Assembly: GCA_024693715.1 (NCBI GenBank)
Contig: JAILKS010000067.1
Location: forward strand, 1 to 41,899
DNA length: 41,899 bases
Direction of reading: 5' to 3'
Source of the DNA: Treponema sp.
Lineage (GTDB): Bacteria > Spirochaetota > Spirochaetia > Treponematales > Treponemataceae
Shown: positions 15,834 through 24,742 of the stretch, one piece after another
How the letters are laid out: each line of letters begins with the position of its first letter
How positions within the stretch are numbered: position 1 is the stretch's first letter
Notes under the pieces: model-generated
The model's input: only the letters and a program-made list of their open reading frames with translations
What the model was told of the DNA's origin: nothing
Database searches by the model: none
Translations under genes and position numbers: made by a program

Positions 15834-17405
15834 TTACAATGTTGCCAGTGTGCGGTCAATTCTTGCAAGAGAACGCTCTTTACCAAGAACAACTATAGAA
15901 CCGATGAGTGGTGGAGAAACGCGGCTACCGGTTACAGCCATACGGATTGGCATCATAAAGTCTCCGAGTTTAATTCCAAGCTCTTCGGCCTTTGCTTTTG
16001 CCCATTCTTCTGCTCCCTCGTGATCGAGTTCGAATACCTTTGCAACAAATTCCTTTGCTACTTCAAGTACTTCCTTAGTCTTTGCAGCATCAATTCTTTT
16101 TGGAATAATCTGATCTGCAAGAGGAACTGCCGGTTCTGTAAACATAAAGTGAACCATTTCTGCAGCTTCTGTTAAGAACTTAAGGCGTTCCTGAATAAGA
16201 GGCATAAGTCCCATCAATGTTTTTTCAACATCTTCTGTGCTCATATTCATGCTCTTGTCTACGCAGTATGGACGGCCGTCTTCTCCAAGTGCAACTCCGG
16301 AAAATTCCGGTCCTACATTTGGTTTTGGCTGTGGATTTTCTGGATTTATTTCCAATGTTGCATCGCCTGTTCCTGTAATAAAAGGCAATGTCCACTTGTA
16401 CAATTCTTCTGTAGAAAGCTGGCGGATATAGTTTCCGTTGTAATATTCAAGCTTTTTATAATCAAATACTGCAGGAGCCTTGTTCAAATGTTCAAGCTTA
16501 AAGTTCTTTGCAAGCTCTTCGAGAGTATAGAATTCTTTTCCTTCTTCGTAAGAACAACCGAGCATTGCAACATAGTTTACGATTGCCTGTGGTAAATATC
16601 CACGTGCGCGGAATTCGTTTAAAGAAGTTGAGCCGTGTCGTTTTGAAAGTTTTTTTCCGTCAGAACCGTTTACCATCGGAAGGTGACAGAATTCAGGATG
16701 TTCCCATCCAAACGATTTATACATCTGAACGTGGAGAGGTGTAGAAGGAATCCATTCCTGTGCGCGCATTACGTGACTGATTTTCATAAAGTGATCGTCT
16801 ACGATGTTTGCAAGGTGATAAGTCGGGAACCCGTCGCTCTTTAATAAAACAGGGTCCGGAGAAATATCTTCGTTTTTCCATTCAATATCGCCAAGGATAT
16901 GGTCGTGGAATTTTGTTGTTCCTTCCATCGGAACTTTGAGTCTGATTACGTATGGTTTTCCGGCATCAAGATTTGCCTTTACTTCTTCGGGAGTCAAATG
17001 ACGGCAGTTTCTGTCGTAGCCGGGTGCCATCTTATTTTCTGTCTGAATTTTTCTGATTCTGTCCAGGCGTTCTGCATCACAAAAGCAGTAATAAGCTTCG
17101 CCGTTTTCAATCAGCTTCATGGCATATTCTTTATATAAATCAAATCTTTCAGACTGAACATAAGGACCAAAATCGCCACCCTTAGAACCGCCTTCGTCCC
17201 AGTCTATTCCAAGCCATTCCATTGTATCGTAGAGATTCTGAACGTATTTTTCGTCATAACGGGTGCGGTCTGTATCTTCCAGACGGAGAATGAATTTTCC
17301 ACCCTGAGAACGTGCATATAAATAATTAAAAAGTGCAGTGCGCACACCACCAATGTGCTGCATTCCTGTTGGAGATGGTGCATATCTAACTCTAACTTCG
17401 CTCAT
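15834..17405 (-). CDS. gltX: Glutamyl-tRNA synthetase
   Basis: This 523-aa class I synthetase charges tRNA-Glu. The start is ATG 17405: GGAGG lies 6 nt upstream, while the frame extends further to 17447 without support. Visible motifs are RYAPSPTGMQHIGG (the HIGH-like signature), the PYVIRLKVP block, and KLSKRHGS (the KMSKS equivalent, near 250). The C-terminal helical anticodon-binding region is complete. It is transcribed from its own promoter at 17462-17490 and ends at the hairpin at 15786-15822. In organisms lacking glutaminyl-tRNA synthetase this enzyme can also charge tRNA-Gln; that cannot be decided here. Confidence 0.97.
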   Translation of the reverse strand: MSEVRVRYAPSPTGMQHIGGVRTALFNYLYARSQGGKFILRLEDTDRTRYDEKYVQNLYDTMEWLGIDWDEGGSKGGDFGPYVQSERFDLYKEYAMKLIENGEAYYCFCDAERLDRIRKIQTENKMAPGYDRNCRHLTPEEVKANLDAGKPYVIRLKVPMEGTTKFHDHILGDIEWKNEDISPDPVLLKSDGFPTYHLANIVDDHFMKISHVMRAQEWIPSTPLHVQMYKSFGWEHPEFCHLPMVNGSDGKKLSKRHGSTSLNEFRARGYLPQAIVNYVAMLGCSYEEGKEFYTLEELAKNFKLEHLNKAPAVFDYKKLEYYNGNYIRQLSTEELYKWTLPFITGTGDATLEINPENPQPKPNVGPEFSGVALGEDGRPYCVDKSMNMSTEDVEKTLMGLMPLIQERLKFLTEAAEMVHFMFTEPAVPLADQIIPKRIDAAKTKEVLEVAKEFVAKVFELDHEGAEEWAKAKAEELGIKLGDFMMPIRMAVTGSRVSPPLIGSIVVLGKERSLARIDRTLATL

Positions 17406-17461
17406 ATCTAACCTCCGCCACGCAATTATGACGCGCAGCTTAATCAATAAAATTAATGCAT

Positions 17462-17490
17462 ATTATAGAGAAAAAACATTTATTAGACAA
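17462..17490 (-). promoter_or_regulatory. gltX promoter
   Basis: On the minus strand TTGTCT (17485-17490), a 17-bp spacer and TATAAT (17462-17467) give a good sigma-70 promoter. The predicted leader is about 50 nt. Confidence 0.7.
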
Positions 17491-17493
17491 TAA

Positions 17494-17511
17494 TTAAAAC
17501 GGGATCCCGTC
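17494..17511 (-). terminator. Weak terminator of the phosphatase gene
   Basis: A perfect 12-bp palindrome ACGGGATCCCGT (17499-17510) is followed on the minus strand by TTTTAATT, 26 bp after the phosphatase stop. The stem is short. Confidence 0.4.
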
Positions 17512-17535
17512 AGAACGCTTTCATTGTTATTTGTT

Positions 17536-17985
17536 CTATTTATATAATTCCAGCAACCCTGTACAACCGTCCAACACATCATCATATGTTCTGTCAAAAT
17601 TCCCGGTATACCAGGGATCTGCAACCTCCCGGTCACTTCCTGCAAATTCCAGCAACAGTCTTATTTTATTTTCAGGATCATTATTCCAGCATCTGTTCAT
17701 ATAGAACAAATTTTCGCTGTCCATACCGATTAAAAGATCATAATTATTATAATCACTTTTTGTTATCTGCCTTGCATAATGTCTTGAAAACGGCACTCCA
17801 ACTTCACGGAGTTTAGCTTTTGCCGGAGGATACATATCATTACCAAGCTCCTCTGTACTAGTTGCAGCCGATTCAATAAAAAAATCCTTTTCACGTCCTG
17901 CTTTTTTAACAAGATTTTTCATCACAAATTCTGCCATTGCAGATCTGCATATATTTCCATGACAAACAAACAGTATTCTTACCAT
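17536..17985 (-). CDS. Low-molecular-weight protein-tyrosine phosphatase
   Basis: This 149-aa protein has the LMW-PTP P-loop CHGNICRS (C9, R15) directly after the first beta strand, and the late general-acid motif DPWYTG near 122-127. Length and order of motifs are normal. Such enzymes dephosphorylate tyrosine kinases or small phosphoesters; the partner is unknown. The ATG has no Shine-Dalgarno but is exactly 6 nt from TGATAGAAT, so it may be a leaderless transcript. A 16-codon ORF with a very strong ribosome site lies 54 bp upstream on the same strand. Confidence 0.93.
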   Translation of the reverse strand: MVRILFVCHGNICRSAMAEFVMKNLVKKAGREKDFFIESAATSTEELGNDMYPPAKAKLREVGVPFSRHYARQITKSDYNNYDLLIGMDSENLFYMNRCWNNDPENKIRLLLEFAGSDREVADPWYTGNFDRTYDDVLDGCTGLLELYK

Positions 17986-17991
17986 AAACAG

Positions 17992-18000
17992 ATTCTATCA
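17992..18000 (-). promoter_or_regulatory. Extended -10 of the phosphatase gene, candidate leaderless start
   Basis: On the minus strand TGA-TAGAAT ends 6 nt before the ATG at 17985. No -35 consensus is visible (the region is T-rich) and there is no ribosome site. Confidence 0.4.
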
Positions 18001-18039
18001 TAAAAATAAATAATAAAAAATATAAAATCTGTAACCATC

Positions 18040-18090
18040 CTATGCATACGTGTTTTTATATATAGATACTGAAGCATGTGTTTTTTTCAT
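18040..18090 (-). CDS. Candidate 16-aa small ORF with perfect Shine-Dalgarno
   Basis: The minus strand reads AAAAGGAGGTC, four bases, then ATG, encoding MKKTHASVSIYKNTYA and TAG. AAAGGAGGT is fully complementary to the usual 16S rRNA 3' end and is the strongest ribosome site I noticed in the window. A 12-bp hairpin stands just upstream (18122-18154). No promoter was identified with confidence. It could be a leader peptide, a tiny regulatory peptide, or chance. It is too short to compare with any family. Confidence 0.4.
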   Translation of the reverse strand: MKKTHASVSIYKNTYA

Positions 18091-18121
18091 AATTGACCTC
18101 CTTTTAAGATAAAAACCTTTT

Positions 18122-18161
18122 AGACGGATTTTCATATAACGTGAGAATCCGTCTTTTTTTT
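18122..18161 (+). terminator. Strong hairpin with T-tract on the plus strand
   Basis: AGACGGATTTTC (18122-18133) pairs with GAGAATCCGTCT (18143-18154) over 12 bp with one G-T pair and a 9-nt loop, followed by a T run. On the plus strand it is a textbook terminator, yet no plus-strand gene precedes it. On the minus strand it would be a hairpin in the leader of the 16-codon ORF. Confidence 0.7.
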
Positions 18162-18197
18162 ATTTTTTTTACATTTTTCAATTCCGCTATCTTTATA

Positions 18198-18220
18198 TGA
18201 TACCTCCGGCATGTTATAAT
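18198..18220 (+). promoter_or_regulatory. dnaE promoter with extended -10
   Basis: TG-T-TATAAT (18212-18220) is a perfect extended -10 about 27 bp before the dnaE ATG. Upstream only weak -35 matches exist, which is acceptable for this promoter type. GGGAGG at 18237-18242 is the ribosome site. Confidence 0.65.
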
Positions 18221-18247
18221 ATTTAAAGATTTCCCTGGGAGGATTTT

Positions 18248-21200
18248 ATGGCTGATTATCACGAGTTTCCTGCCGCACCTGAAGGAACTCCAGTTTCTAA
18301 TTTCGTTCATCTTCATGTTCACTCTGATTATTCACTCCTGGACAGTTGTGCAACCTTAGACAAGCTTGTTGCAAAAGCAAAAATACTGAACATGCCGGCC
18401 CTCGCATTAACAGACCATGGAAATATGTATGGTGCCTTGAATTTTGAAAAACTATGCCACAAAAACGGTATAAATCCGATTGTCGGTGAAGAATTTTATG
18501 TTGCATACGGAAGTCACTACGAAAAAAATGATGTTCCTTACAGTCATAAAGGAGAAGAAGGTGACCGTCATGCACATTATTTCCATCTTATTCTGCTTTG
18601 TAAAAATCAAAAGGGATATGAAAATCTCTGCTGGCTTTCGAGCCGTGCCTTCTGTGATGAAAATGCAATCTATTACGGAAAACCACGCATTGATTTTGAA
18701 CTTCTTGAGCAGTATCACGAGGGATTAATCTGCTGTTCGGCATGTATTCAGGGAGAGCTTCCACAACTGCTTTTAGCAAACATGGATAAAGAAGCAGAAG
18801 AGCTTGCCTTAAAATACAGCAAACTGTTTGGACCTGATCATTATTATATAGAAATTCAGGACCATGGAATCCCTGAACAGAAAATCGTTGCCCAAAAGTT
18901 AATCGCTCTTGCAAGAAAGCTTAACATTCCTCTTGTTGCAACAAATGATATTCACTATGTAGAACGGGAAGATGCTCTTGCACAGGATGCCCTGCGCTGT
19001 ATCGGATTTAAAAATATTTTGCATCAGCCTCATTCAAAGATGGGCGGTGATGAAGATTTAGATTCATGGTATTTTAAAACAGAAGCAGAAATGCGTTCTA
19101 TTTTTCCCGAATGTCCGGATGCCTTTGACAACACAATAAAAATTGCCAATATGTGCGATCTTGTGATAAAGCAGTATCAAACACAGGAATTAAAATCCTG
19201 TCTGCCACGCTTTGAACTTCCACAAGAATTCCAGACTCACGGAGAGGATTATCAGTCAGATCAGAATGATTATTTAAAGCATATCGTTGAAGAAGGCCTT
19301 AAAAAACGCTACAAGGAAATTACTCCCGAAATCCGTCAACGTGCAGATTACGAAATGAATACCATCTTTTCAATGGGCTTTTCGGGATATTTTTTAATTG
19401 TATGGGAGTTCATAAACTGGTCAAAATCAACTTATGATAATGTAAACAAAAAACCAAAGCCTTATATTCCGATTGGTCCAGGACGAGGTTCAGGAGCGGG
19501 TTCTCTTGTCGCCTATGCAATGACTATTACCGATATTGATCCATTCAAATACGGATTAATTTTCGAACGCTTTTTAAACCCTGAACGAGTTTCCATGCCC
19601 GATTTTGACGTTGATATGGATTTCGATTATCGCCAGGACATCATCCAGCATACAAGAGATTTATATGGTGATGAAAACGTCGGTCACATTATCACCTTTG
19701 GTACTTTAAAACCAAAAAACTGTATTGCAGACGTAGGGCGAATTCTTGATATTCCTCTGGCAGAAGTAAATATGCTCAAAAAATGCATTCCTGCAAGTCC
19801 TAAAGCAACTTTAAAAGATGCATTTTCTCCTCCAACAGAAAAAATGCCGGACGGGGGAAAGCTTATTCCCTATGCCGAAGATCCTAAATACAAGGAACTT
19901 TTTGAACTTGCATTCAAGCTTGAAGGTGTAAAACGAAATACAGGTCTTCATGCCTCGGGAATGGTTATCGGTCTTACAAAGCTTCCTAACTGGGCTCCTG
20001 TTTTCAAGGATTACAAAACCGGAGAAGTCGGTGTCCAGTATACGATGGATATTATCGAGGATTGTGGTCTTGTAAAATTTGACTATCTTGGATTAAAAAC
20101 ACTTTCGTTAATCCGTTATGCAGAAGAAATTATAAACAAGCATAAAAAACCAGGTGAACCTGATTTAATCACGGCAGAGGTTCCTGAAGATGATGAGCTT
20201 ACCTTTAAGCTTTTCCAGCGGGGTGATTCAGTTGCGGTATTCCAGTTTGAAAGTCCCGGTATGCAGAAAATCCTCCGTGATTTTAAGCCGGAAAAAATCG
20301 AAGATCTTGTTGCATTAAATGCTCTTTACCGACCGGGTCCTATGGATTGTATTCCGCAATATATTCAGGGAAAATGGCATCCTGAAACTATCCATTATCC
20401 TGACCCATCTCTTGAAGACCTTCTGAAAGAAACATACGGTGTAATGGTTTATCAGGAACAGATTATGAAGGTTGCCCAGATAATCGCAGGATTCTCTCTC
20501 GGTGGTGCAGATATGCTTCGACGAGCAATGGGTAAGAAAAAGCCTGATGTTCTTATGGGAAAGAAAAAAGACTTTGTTGAAGGCGCCCTGAAAAACGGTC
20601 ATACAGAACAGCATGCGGAAGAAATTTTTGATATCATGATTCCTTTTGCGGGATACGGATTTAATAAATCTCACGCGGCTGCATATTCTGTACTCGCATA
20701 TCGCACGGGCTGGCTTAAGGCACATTATCCTGCAGAATTTATGGCAGCAAACCTTACTAATGAAATTACTGCGACAGATACACTTCCTGTTTATATTGAA
20801 GAAGCAAGAAAAATGGGAATTCCAGTAGATGCCCCGGACATTAACCGTTCAGATGTACTTTTTGATGTAATTGACGGTCGAATTGTTTTCGGACTCAAGG
20901 GAATAAAGGGAATGGGAGACGCAGCGGCATCTACAATTGTAAATGAACGAAACACAAACGGTCCGTATAAATCATATATGGATTTTATAAAAAGAATCGG
21001 TGCAATTGAAGAAGTGGACCCGGACGGAAGGGAAAAAACTATTGTAAATAAAAAAGCGATAGAAGTTCTGATAAAAACAGGTGCCTTTGATAACATTCCT
21101 GCAGAAAAAAACATAAAGCACAACAGGGCAACGCTTCTTGCAAATCTGGAAGCATCTCTTGATTTTGTTGGGGACTTTATCGAAGACAAGAAAAAAGGTC

Positions 21201-21976
21201 AGGGAGATTTATTTGGAGATCTTCCGGACGATCAGCAGGCTTATTCAGATTTCCAGTTTAACGTTATAGGTGATATTCCAAAAATGCAGCAGCTGAACAT
21301 GGAAAAAGAATGTATAGGCTGCTATGTCAGCGGACATCCTCTGGAAGATTACAGAAAAGCAATTGACCGGGCAGTAACAGTCTCTTCAAAAACAATAGAA
21401 CGTATAGCAGAAGAAGAAAAGGTCTATGCAGAAGCATTAATTAACCAGGGAATGAGCGCCTGGCAGGCAAAAAATCAGCAGAAATCTTATCTTGCAATCG
21501 GAATGATTCAGGATCTCCGTGAAATCATGACGAAAAAAGGAGATCAGATGGCTTTTGCAAAGCTCAGTGATTTTGATGGTCAGATTGACTGTATTTTCTT
21601 TGCAAAAACCTGGAGCGCACTGAAGGGACATATTGAAAATTCGGGAATATATGCATTTAAAGGAAAGGTTGATTCACAAAAGGATCAGCCGTCTCTGCTT
21701 ATTGAATCACTTGAAAACATCAATGAACTTGAGCAGCGTTCAATCCAGTCTGTGCACATCACGCTGGAACCAAGCTTTGCAGAAAAACATGCTTTAGATC
21801 AGTTAAAGAATTTTTTATTTGATAAAACAGGCAATTGTTCAGTATATTTACATATAAATACAGGAAATAATCCTTATGTAATAAAAGCTAATGAACAGCT
21901 TAGGGTTAATCCTTCTGAAGAAACATTAAAAAAACTTCAGGAAATAAACTTTGTAAAAGAGGTCTGGACAGAATGA
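18248..21976 (+). CDS. dnaE: DNA polymerase III alpha subunit
   Basis: This 1242-aa DnaE1-type replicative polymerase starts with a PHP domain (FVHLHVHSDYSLLDSCATLD near 18-37). The catalytic core is intact: GPGRGSGAGSLVAYA near 413-427, the aspartate motif MPDFDVDMDF near 455-464, and the FNKSHAAAYSVLAY block. A tandem HhH segment, an OB-fold region (SYLAIGMIQDLREI) and the C-terminal tail follow. It overlaps yggT by 4 bp (ATGA) and recG follows, giving a replication/repair operon. GGGAGG lies 5 nt before the ATG. Length is normal for spirochaete DnaE. Confidence 0.97.
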   Translation: MADYHEFPAAPEGTPVSNFVHLHVHSDYSLLDSCATLDKLVAKAKILNMPALALTDHGNMYGALNFEKLCHKNGINPIVGEEFYVAYGSHYEKNDVPYSHKGEEGDRHAHYFHLILLCKNQKGYENLCWLSSRAFCDENAIYYGKPRIDFELLEQYHEGLICCSACIQGELPQLLLANMDKEAEELALKYSKLFGPDHYYIEIQDHGIPEQKIVAQKLIALARKLNIPLVATNDIHYVEREDALAQDALRCIGFKNILHQPHSKMGGDEDLDSWYFKTEAEMRSIFPECPDAFDNTIKIANMCDLVIKQYQTQELKSCLPRFELPQEFQTHGEDYQSDQNDYLKHIVEEGLKKRYKEITPEIRQRADYEMNTIFSMGFSGYFLIVWEFINWSKSTYDNVNKKPKPYIPIGPGRGSGAGSLVAYAMTITDIDPFKYGLIFERFLNPERVSMPDFDVDMDFDYRQDIIQHTRDLYGDENVGHIITFGTLKPKNCIADVGRILDIPLAEVNMLKKCIPASPKATLKDAFSPPTEKMPDGGKLIPYAEDPKYKELFELAFKLEGVKRNTGLHASGMVIGLTKLPNWAPVFKDYKTGEVGVQYTMDIIEDCGLVKFDYLGLKTLSLIRYAEEIINKHKKPGEPDLITAEVPEDDELTFKLFQRGDSVAVFQFESPGMQKILRDFKPEKIEDLVALNALYRPGPMDCIPQYIQGKWHPETIHYPDPSLEDLLKETYGVMVYQEQIMKVAQIIAGFSLGGADMLRRAMGKKKPDVLMGKKKDFVEGALKNGHTEQHAEEIFDIMIPFAGYGFNKSHAAAYSVLAYRTGWLKAHYPAEFMAANLTNEITATDTLPVYIEEARKMGIPVDAPDINRSDVLFDVIDGRIVFGLKGIKGMGDAAASTIVNERNTNGPYKSYMDFIKRIGAIEEVDPDGREKTIVNKKAIEVLIKTGAFDNIPAEKNIKHNRATLLANLEASLDFVGDFIEDKKKGQGDLFGDLPDDQQAYSDFQFNVIGDIPKMQQLNMEKECIGCYVSGHPLEDYRKAIDRAVTVSSKTIERIAEEEKVYAEALINQGMSAWQAKNQQKSYLAIGMIQDLREIMTKKGDQMAFAKLSDFDGQIDCIFFAKTWSALKGHIENSGIYAFKGKVDSQKDQPSLLIESLENINELEQRSIQSVHITLEPSFAEKHALDQLKNFLFDKTGNCSVYLHINTGNNPYVIKANEQLRVNPSEETLKKLQEINFVKEVWTE

Positions 21977-22566
21977 TACAAACAATACTTTCCATCATAT
22001 CTTTTGTAATATTATGCTATGTAATTTTATGCTGTATAAATGTCTTTATGTCATGGATACCGGGAGCAAAATTTACTTCTTTCGGAAAATTCGTTTCAAA
22101 GGTTACAAATCCATACATGAACTTTTTTTCAAAAAGCGGAAAACTCAGAATCGGAAACATTGATTTTTCGCCTGTACTTTCAATCGGTCTTTTAACTCTG
22201 CTTGCTTCGATTTTAAGTCAAATTGCTTCAAGCGGCTTCATTCATGTTGGTGTAATCCTTTCTGCAATATTCAACATGCTTTTTAGTCTTGTTATTTCCC
22301 TGCTCGGTGTACTTTTTCTTTTGGTTTTCATCCGCTGGATTGTTTTTATTGCAAACAAAAAAACTACACCTTATAATTCAATCTGGAATTCTATAGACGG
22401 ATTTTTAAACAATTTAAGCACAAAAATAGCAGGAACTTTCATTAAACGAACAATGTCCTATGATAAAAAACTTCTTGCAACCTGGATTATTCTTCTTGTA
22501 TTCATTGCAATCGGAACTGCAATACGCATTCTTTTGTGCAGCATGCTGCTAAGGATTCCGTTTTAA
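21973..22566 (+). CDS. YggT-family membrane protein
   Basis: This 197-aa protein has two repeats of the YggT unit, with about four to six membrane segments. The first repeat shows the family pattern FMSWIPGAKFTSFGKFVSKV followed by TNPYMNFF and a DFSPVLSIGLL helix; the second repeat is more diverged. YggT proteins are conserved inner-membrane proteins linked in some bacteria to osmotic shock resistance or division; the biochemical role is not settled. The start codon overlaps the dnaE stop, so translation is coupled. Confidence 0.85.
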   Translation: MIQTILSIISFVILCYVILCCINVFMSWIPGAKFTSFGKFVSKVTNPYMNFFSKSGKLRIGNIDFSPVLSIGLLTLLASILSQIASSGFIHVGVILSAIFNMLFSLVISLLGVLFLLVFIRWIVFIANKKTTPYNSIWNSIDGFLNNLSTKIAGTFIKRTMSYDKKLLATWIILLVFIAIGTAIRILLCSMLLRIPF

Positions 22567-22572
22567 CGAAGG

Positions 22573-24741
22573 ATGAAATTATCTGAAATAAAAACACCGG
22601 TCTCTGTAATTTCAGGGGTCGGTCCGCAGCTTACAAAGACTCTCGCAAAATTAAATATCTTTACTGTTTCAGATTTATTGCAATATTATCCAAAGGATTA
22701 CGAAGACAGAACAAAACGCATTCCTCTTGCTCAATGGAATCTTCACAAAAAAGTTCACACAGTTGCAAAGGTCGTCAGTCAGGAATGGTTTGGTTACGGT
22801 AAAATGAAGACTTTAAAAATCATCATAGATGACGGAACTGCAACCGGCGAATTAATCTGCTTCAACCGTACATTCCTTGAAAAAGTGCTTGTTCCGCAAA
22901 CAATCATAACAGTAACAGGTCAGTTTTTTCTAAAATACAATGCAATTCAATCAACCGCTTTCGAAACAACTGTAATGGATTCAAAGGATTGTGTCCTCAA
23001 AGACGGCTTCGTAGATTATATGAACACAATGCCGTTAAACTCAAAAGTAATTCCGGTTTATCCATTAACAGAAGGTCTTTCACAAAAAAACATACACAAA
23101 GCAATTTCACAGGCTATTCAGCAATATGCACTTGGAATTGATAACGATCTTCCGGATTCCATAATTACCCGTCGCTCCTTACTTTCAAAGAATGATGCAA
23201 TCAGAAAAATACACATGCCGCCAGACCTTCAGGCTGCAGAACAGGCACGAAGGACTCTTGCTTACGAAGAACTATATGATTTTCAGTATGCTGTCTGCGA
23301 ACATGCCCTTAAGCATCGAGGAAGCATCCCTTCATTAACTGAAAACGCTTCAACAGAAACTAAAATCAGTTTTACAAAAGAAGAATTCATTTCATCTCTT
23401 TCACCACTTCAGAAAAAATTTCTTGAAAAGCTTCCGTTTGAATTAACAGACGACCAGATGAAAGTTATTCAGGAGATGAACAGTGATATAGACAAGGGAT
23501 ACGAAGAACGAAACAGGATTCTTGTTCAATATGACAGAGGCATTCCTGTTCCGAAGCGCCAGCCTTTTACAATGTCTCGTCTTTTACAGGGGGATGTCGG
23601 CTCCGGAAAAACCTTATGCGCTTTATTCGCATGTCTGAGAGTAATCAGTTGGAAGGGACAATGTGCGTTCATGGCTCCGACAGAAATTCTTGCACGTCAG
23701 CACGCTGAAACAACCTTTAAATTTTTTGATGATCTTGGAATAAAAACTGCTTTTCTGACAGGAAATGTAAAAAGTGCGGGACGGACTCAGCTTTTAAAAG
23801 TACTTAAAGAAGGAGAAATTGATATTCTGATTGGAACACATGCCCTGTTTTCAAACAATGTTCAGTACAATGACCTTCAGCTGGCGGTAATCGATGAACA
23901 GCACAGATTCGGAGTTATGCAAAGACAATCAATTATTGCAAAAGGACGTGTAGAAAAAAAATGCTCCGTTACTTTTGAACCTCATCTTCTGATGATGAGC
24001 GCGACTCCAATTCCTCAGAGCCTTGCCCTTACCTTCTTCGGTGATTTAGACATCTCAACTATAAAAACAAAGCCTTCCGGACGACAGGAAATAAAAACAT
24101 ATCTTGTAAAAGAAGGAAATGAAAGAAACGCATACGAAGCAGTACGAAAGGAATTAGAAAAAGGAAGACAGGCATATTTTGTTTATCCGGCAATTGACAG
24201 TGAAACAGCCTTAAAATCTGCAGAACGAAGCTTTCAAATTCTTTCGAAAAATGTATTTCCGCAGTTTAAATGTGCACTCATTCATTCACAGATAGATGAA
24301 GATCTTCAGGTACAGATTCTGAATGATTTTTACACAGGAAACATTCAGATTCTTGCAGCAACTACTGTAATTGAAGTAGGCGTTGATGTTCCTAATGCGA
24401 CCTGTATGGTAATTGAAAATGCTGATTATTTCGGAATGTCACAGCTTCATCAGCTGCGTGGTCGAGTCGGTCGTGGAGGCGACCAATCCTATTGTTTTTT
24501 AATTTACAGCAATAACATAACTCAGACAGGAATTGAAAGAATAAAAGCGTTAAGACAAAGCACAGACGGATTTTATCTTGCAGAACAGGATTTAAAAACA
24601 AGAGGCCCCGGAGAACTGAACGGTAAACTTCAGTCTGGGGCACTCTCCTTTCAGATTGCGGATTTAACAAAAGATCTTGGACTTCTGTCTCTTGCTAAAA
24701 TCGACGCAATTGAACAGTTGAAAAACACAAATTCAAATTAA
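22573..24741 (+). CDS. recG: ATP-dependent DNA helicase RecG
   Basis: This 722-aa protein remodels stalled replication forks and Holliday junctions. The N-terminal wedge/OB domain covers about 60-170 (TVAKVVSQEWFGYGKMKTLK). Helicase motifs follow: LLQGDVGSGKT (Walker A), MAPTEILARQHAE (Ia), DEQHRFGVMQR (II), MSATPIPQSLAL (III), then VIEVGVDVPNA and QLRGRVGRG in the C-terminal half. It is slightly longer than E. coli RecG (693 aa); a charged insert lies near 300-320. The ribosome site GAAGG touches the ATG, so translation probably depends on coupling with yggT, which stops 6 bp earlier. It converges on the vWA gene with a 1-bp gap. Confidence 0.97.
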   Translation: MKLSEIKTPVSVISGVGPQLTKTLAKLNIFTVSDLLQYYPKDYEDRTKRIPLAQWNLHKKVHTVAKVVSQEWFGYGKMKTLKIIIDDGTATGELICFNRTFLEKVLVPQTIITVTGQFFLKYNAIQSTAFETTVMDSKDCVLKDGFVDYMNTMPLNSKVIPVYPLTEGLSQKNIHKAISQAIQQYALGIDNDLPDSIITRRSLLSKNDAIRKIHMPPDLQAAEQARRTLAYEELYDFQYAVCEHALKHRGSIPSLTENASTETKISFTKEEFISSLSPLQKKFLEKLPFELTDDQMKVIQEMNSDIDKGYEERNRILVQYDRGIPVPKRQPFTMSRLLQGDVGSGKTLCALFACLRVISWKGQCAFMAPTEILARQHAETTFKFFDDLGIKTAFLTGNVKSAGRTQLLKVLKEGEIDILIGTHALFSNNVQYNDLQLAVIDEQHRFGVMQRQSIIAKGRVEKKCSVTFEPHLLMMSATPIPQSLALTFFGDLDISTIKTKPSGRQEIKTYLVKEGNERNAYEAVRKELEKGRQAYFVYPAIDSETALKSAERSFQILSKNVFPQFKCALIHSQIDEDLQVQILNDFYTGNIQILAATTVIEVGVDVPNATCMVIENADYFGMSQLHQLRGRVGRGGDQSYCFLIYSNNITQTGIERIKALRQSTDGFYLAEQDLKTRGPGELNGKLQSGALSFQIADLTKDLGLLSLAKIDAIEQLKNTNSN

Positions 24742-24742
24742 A

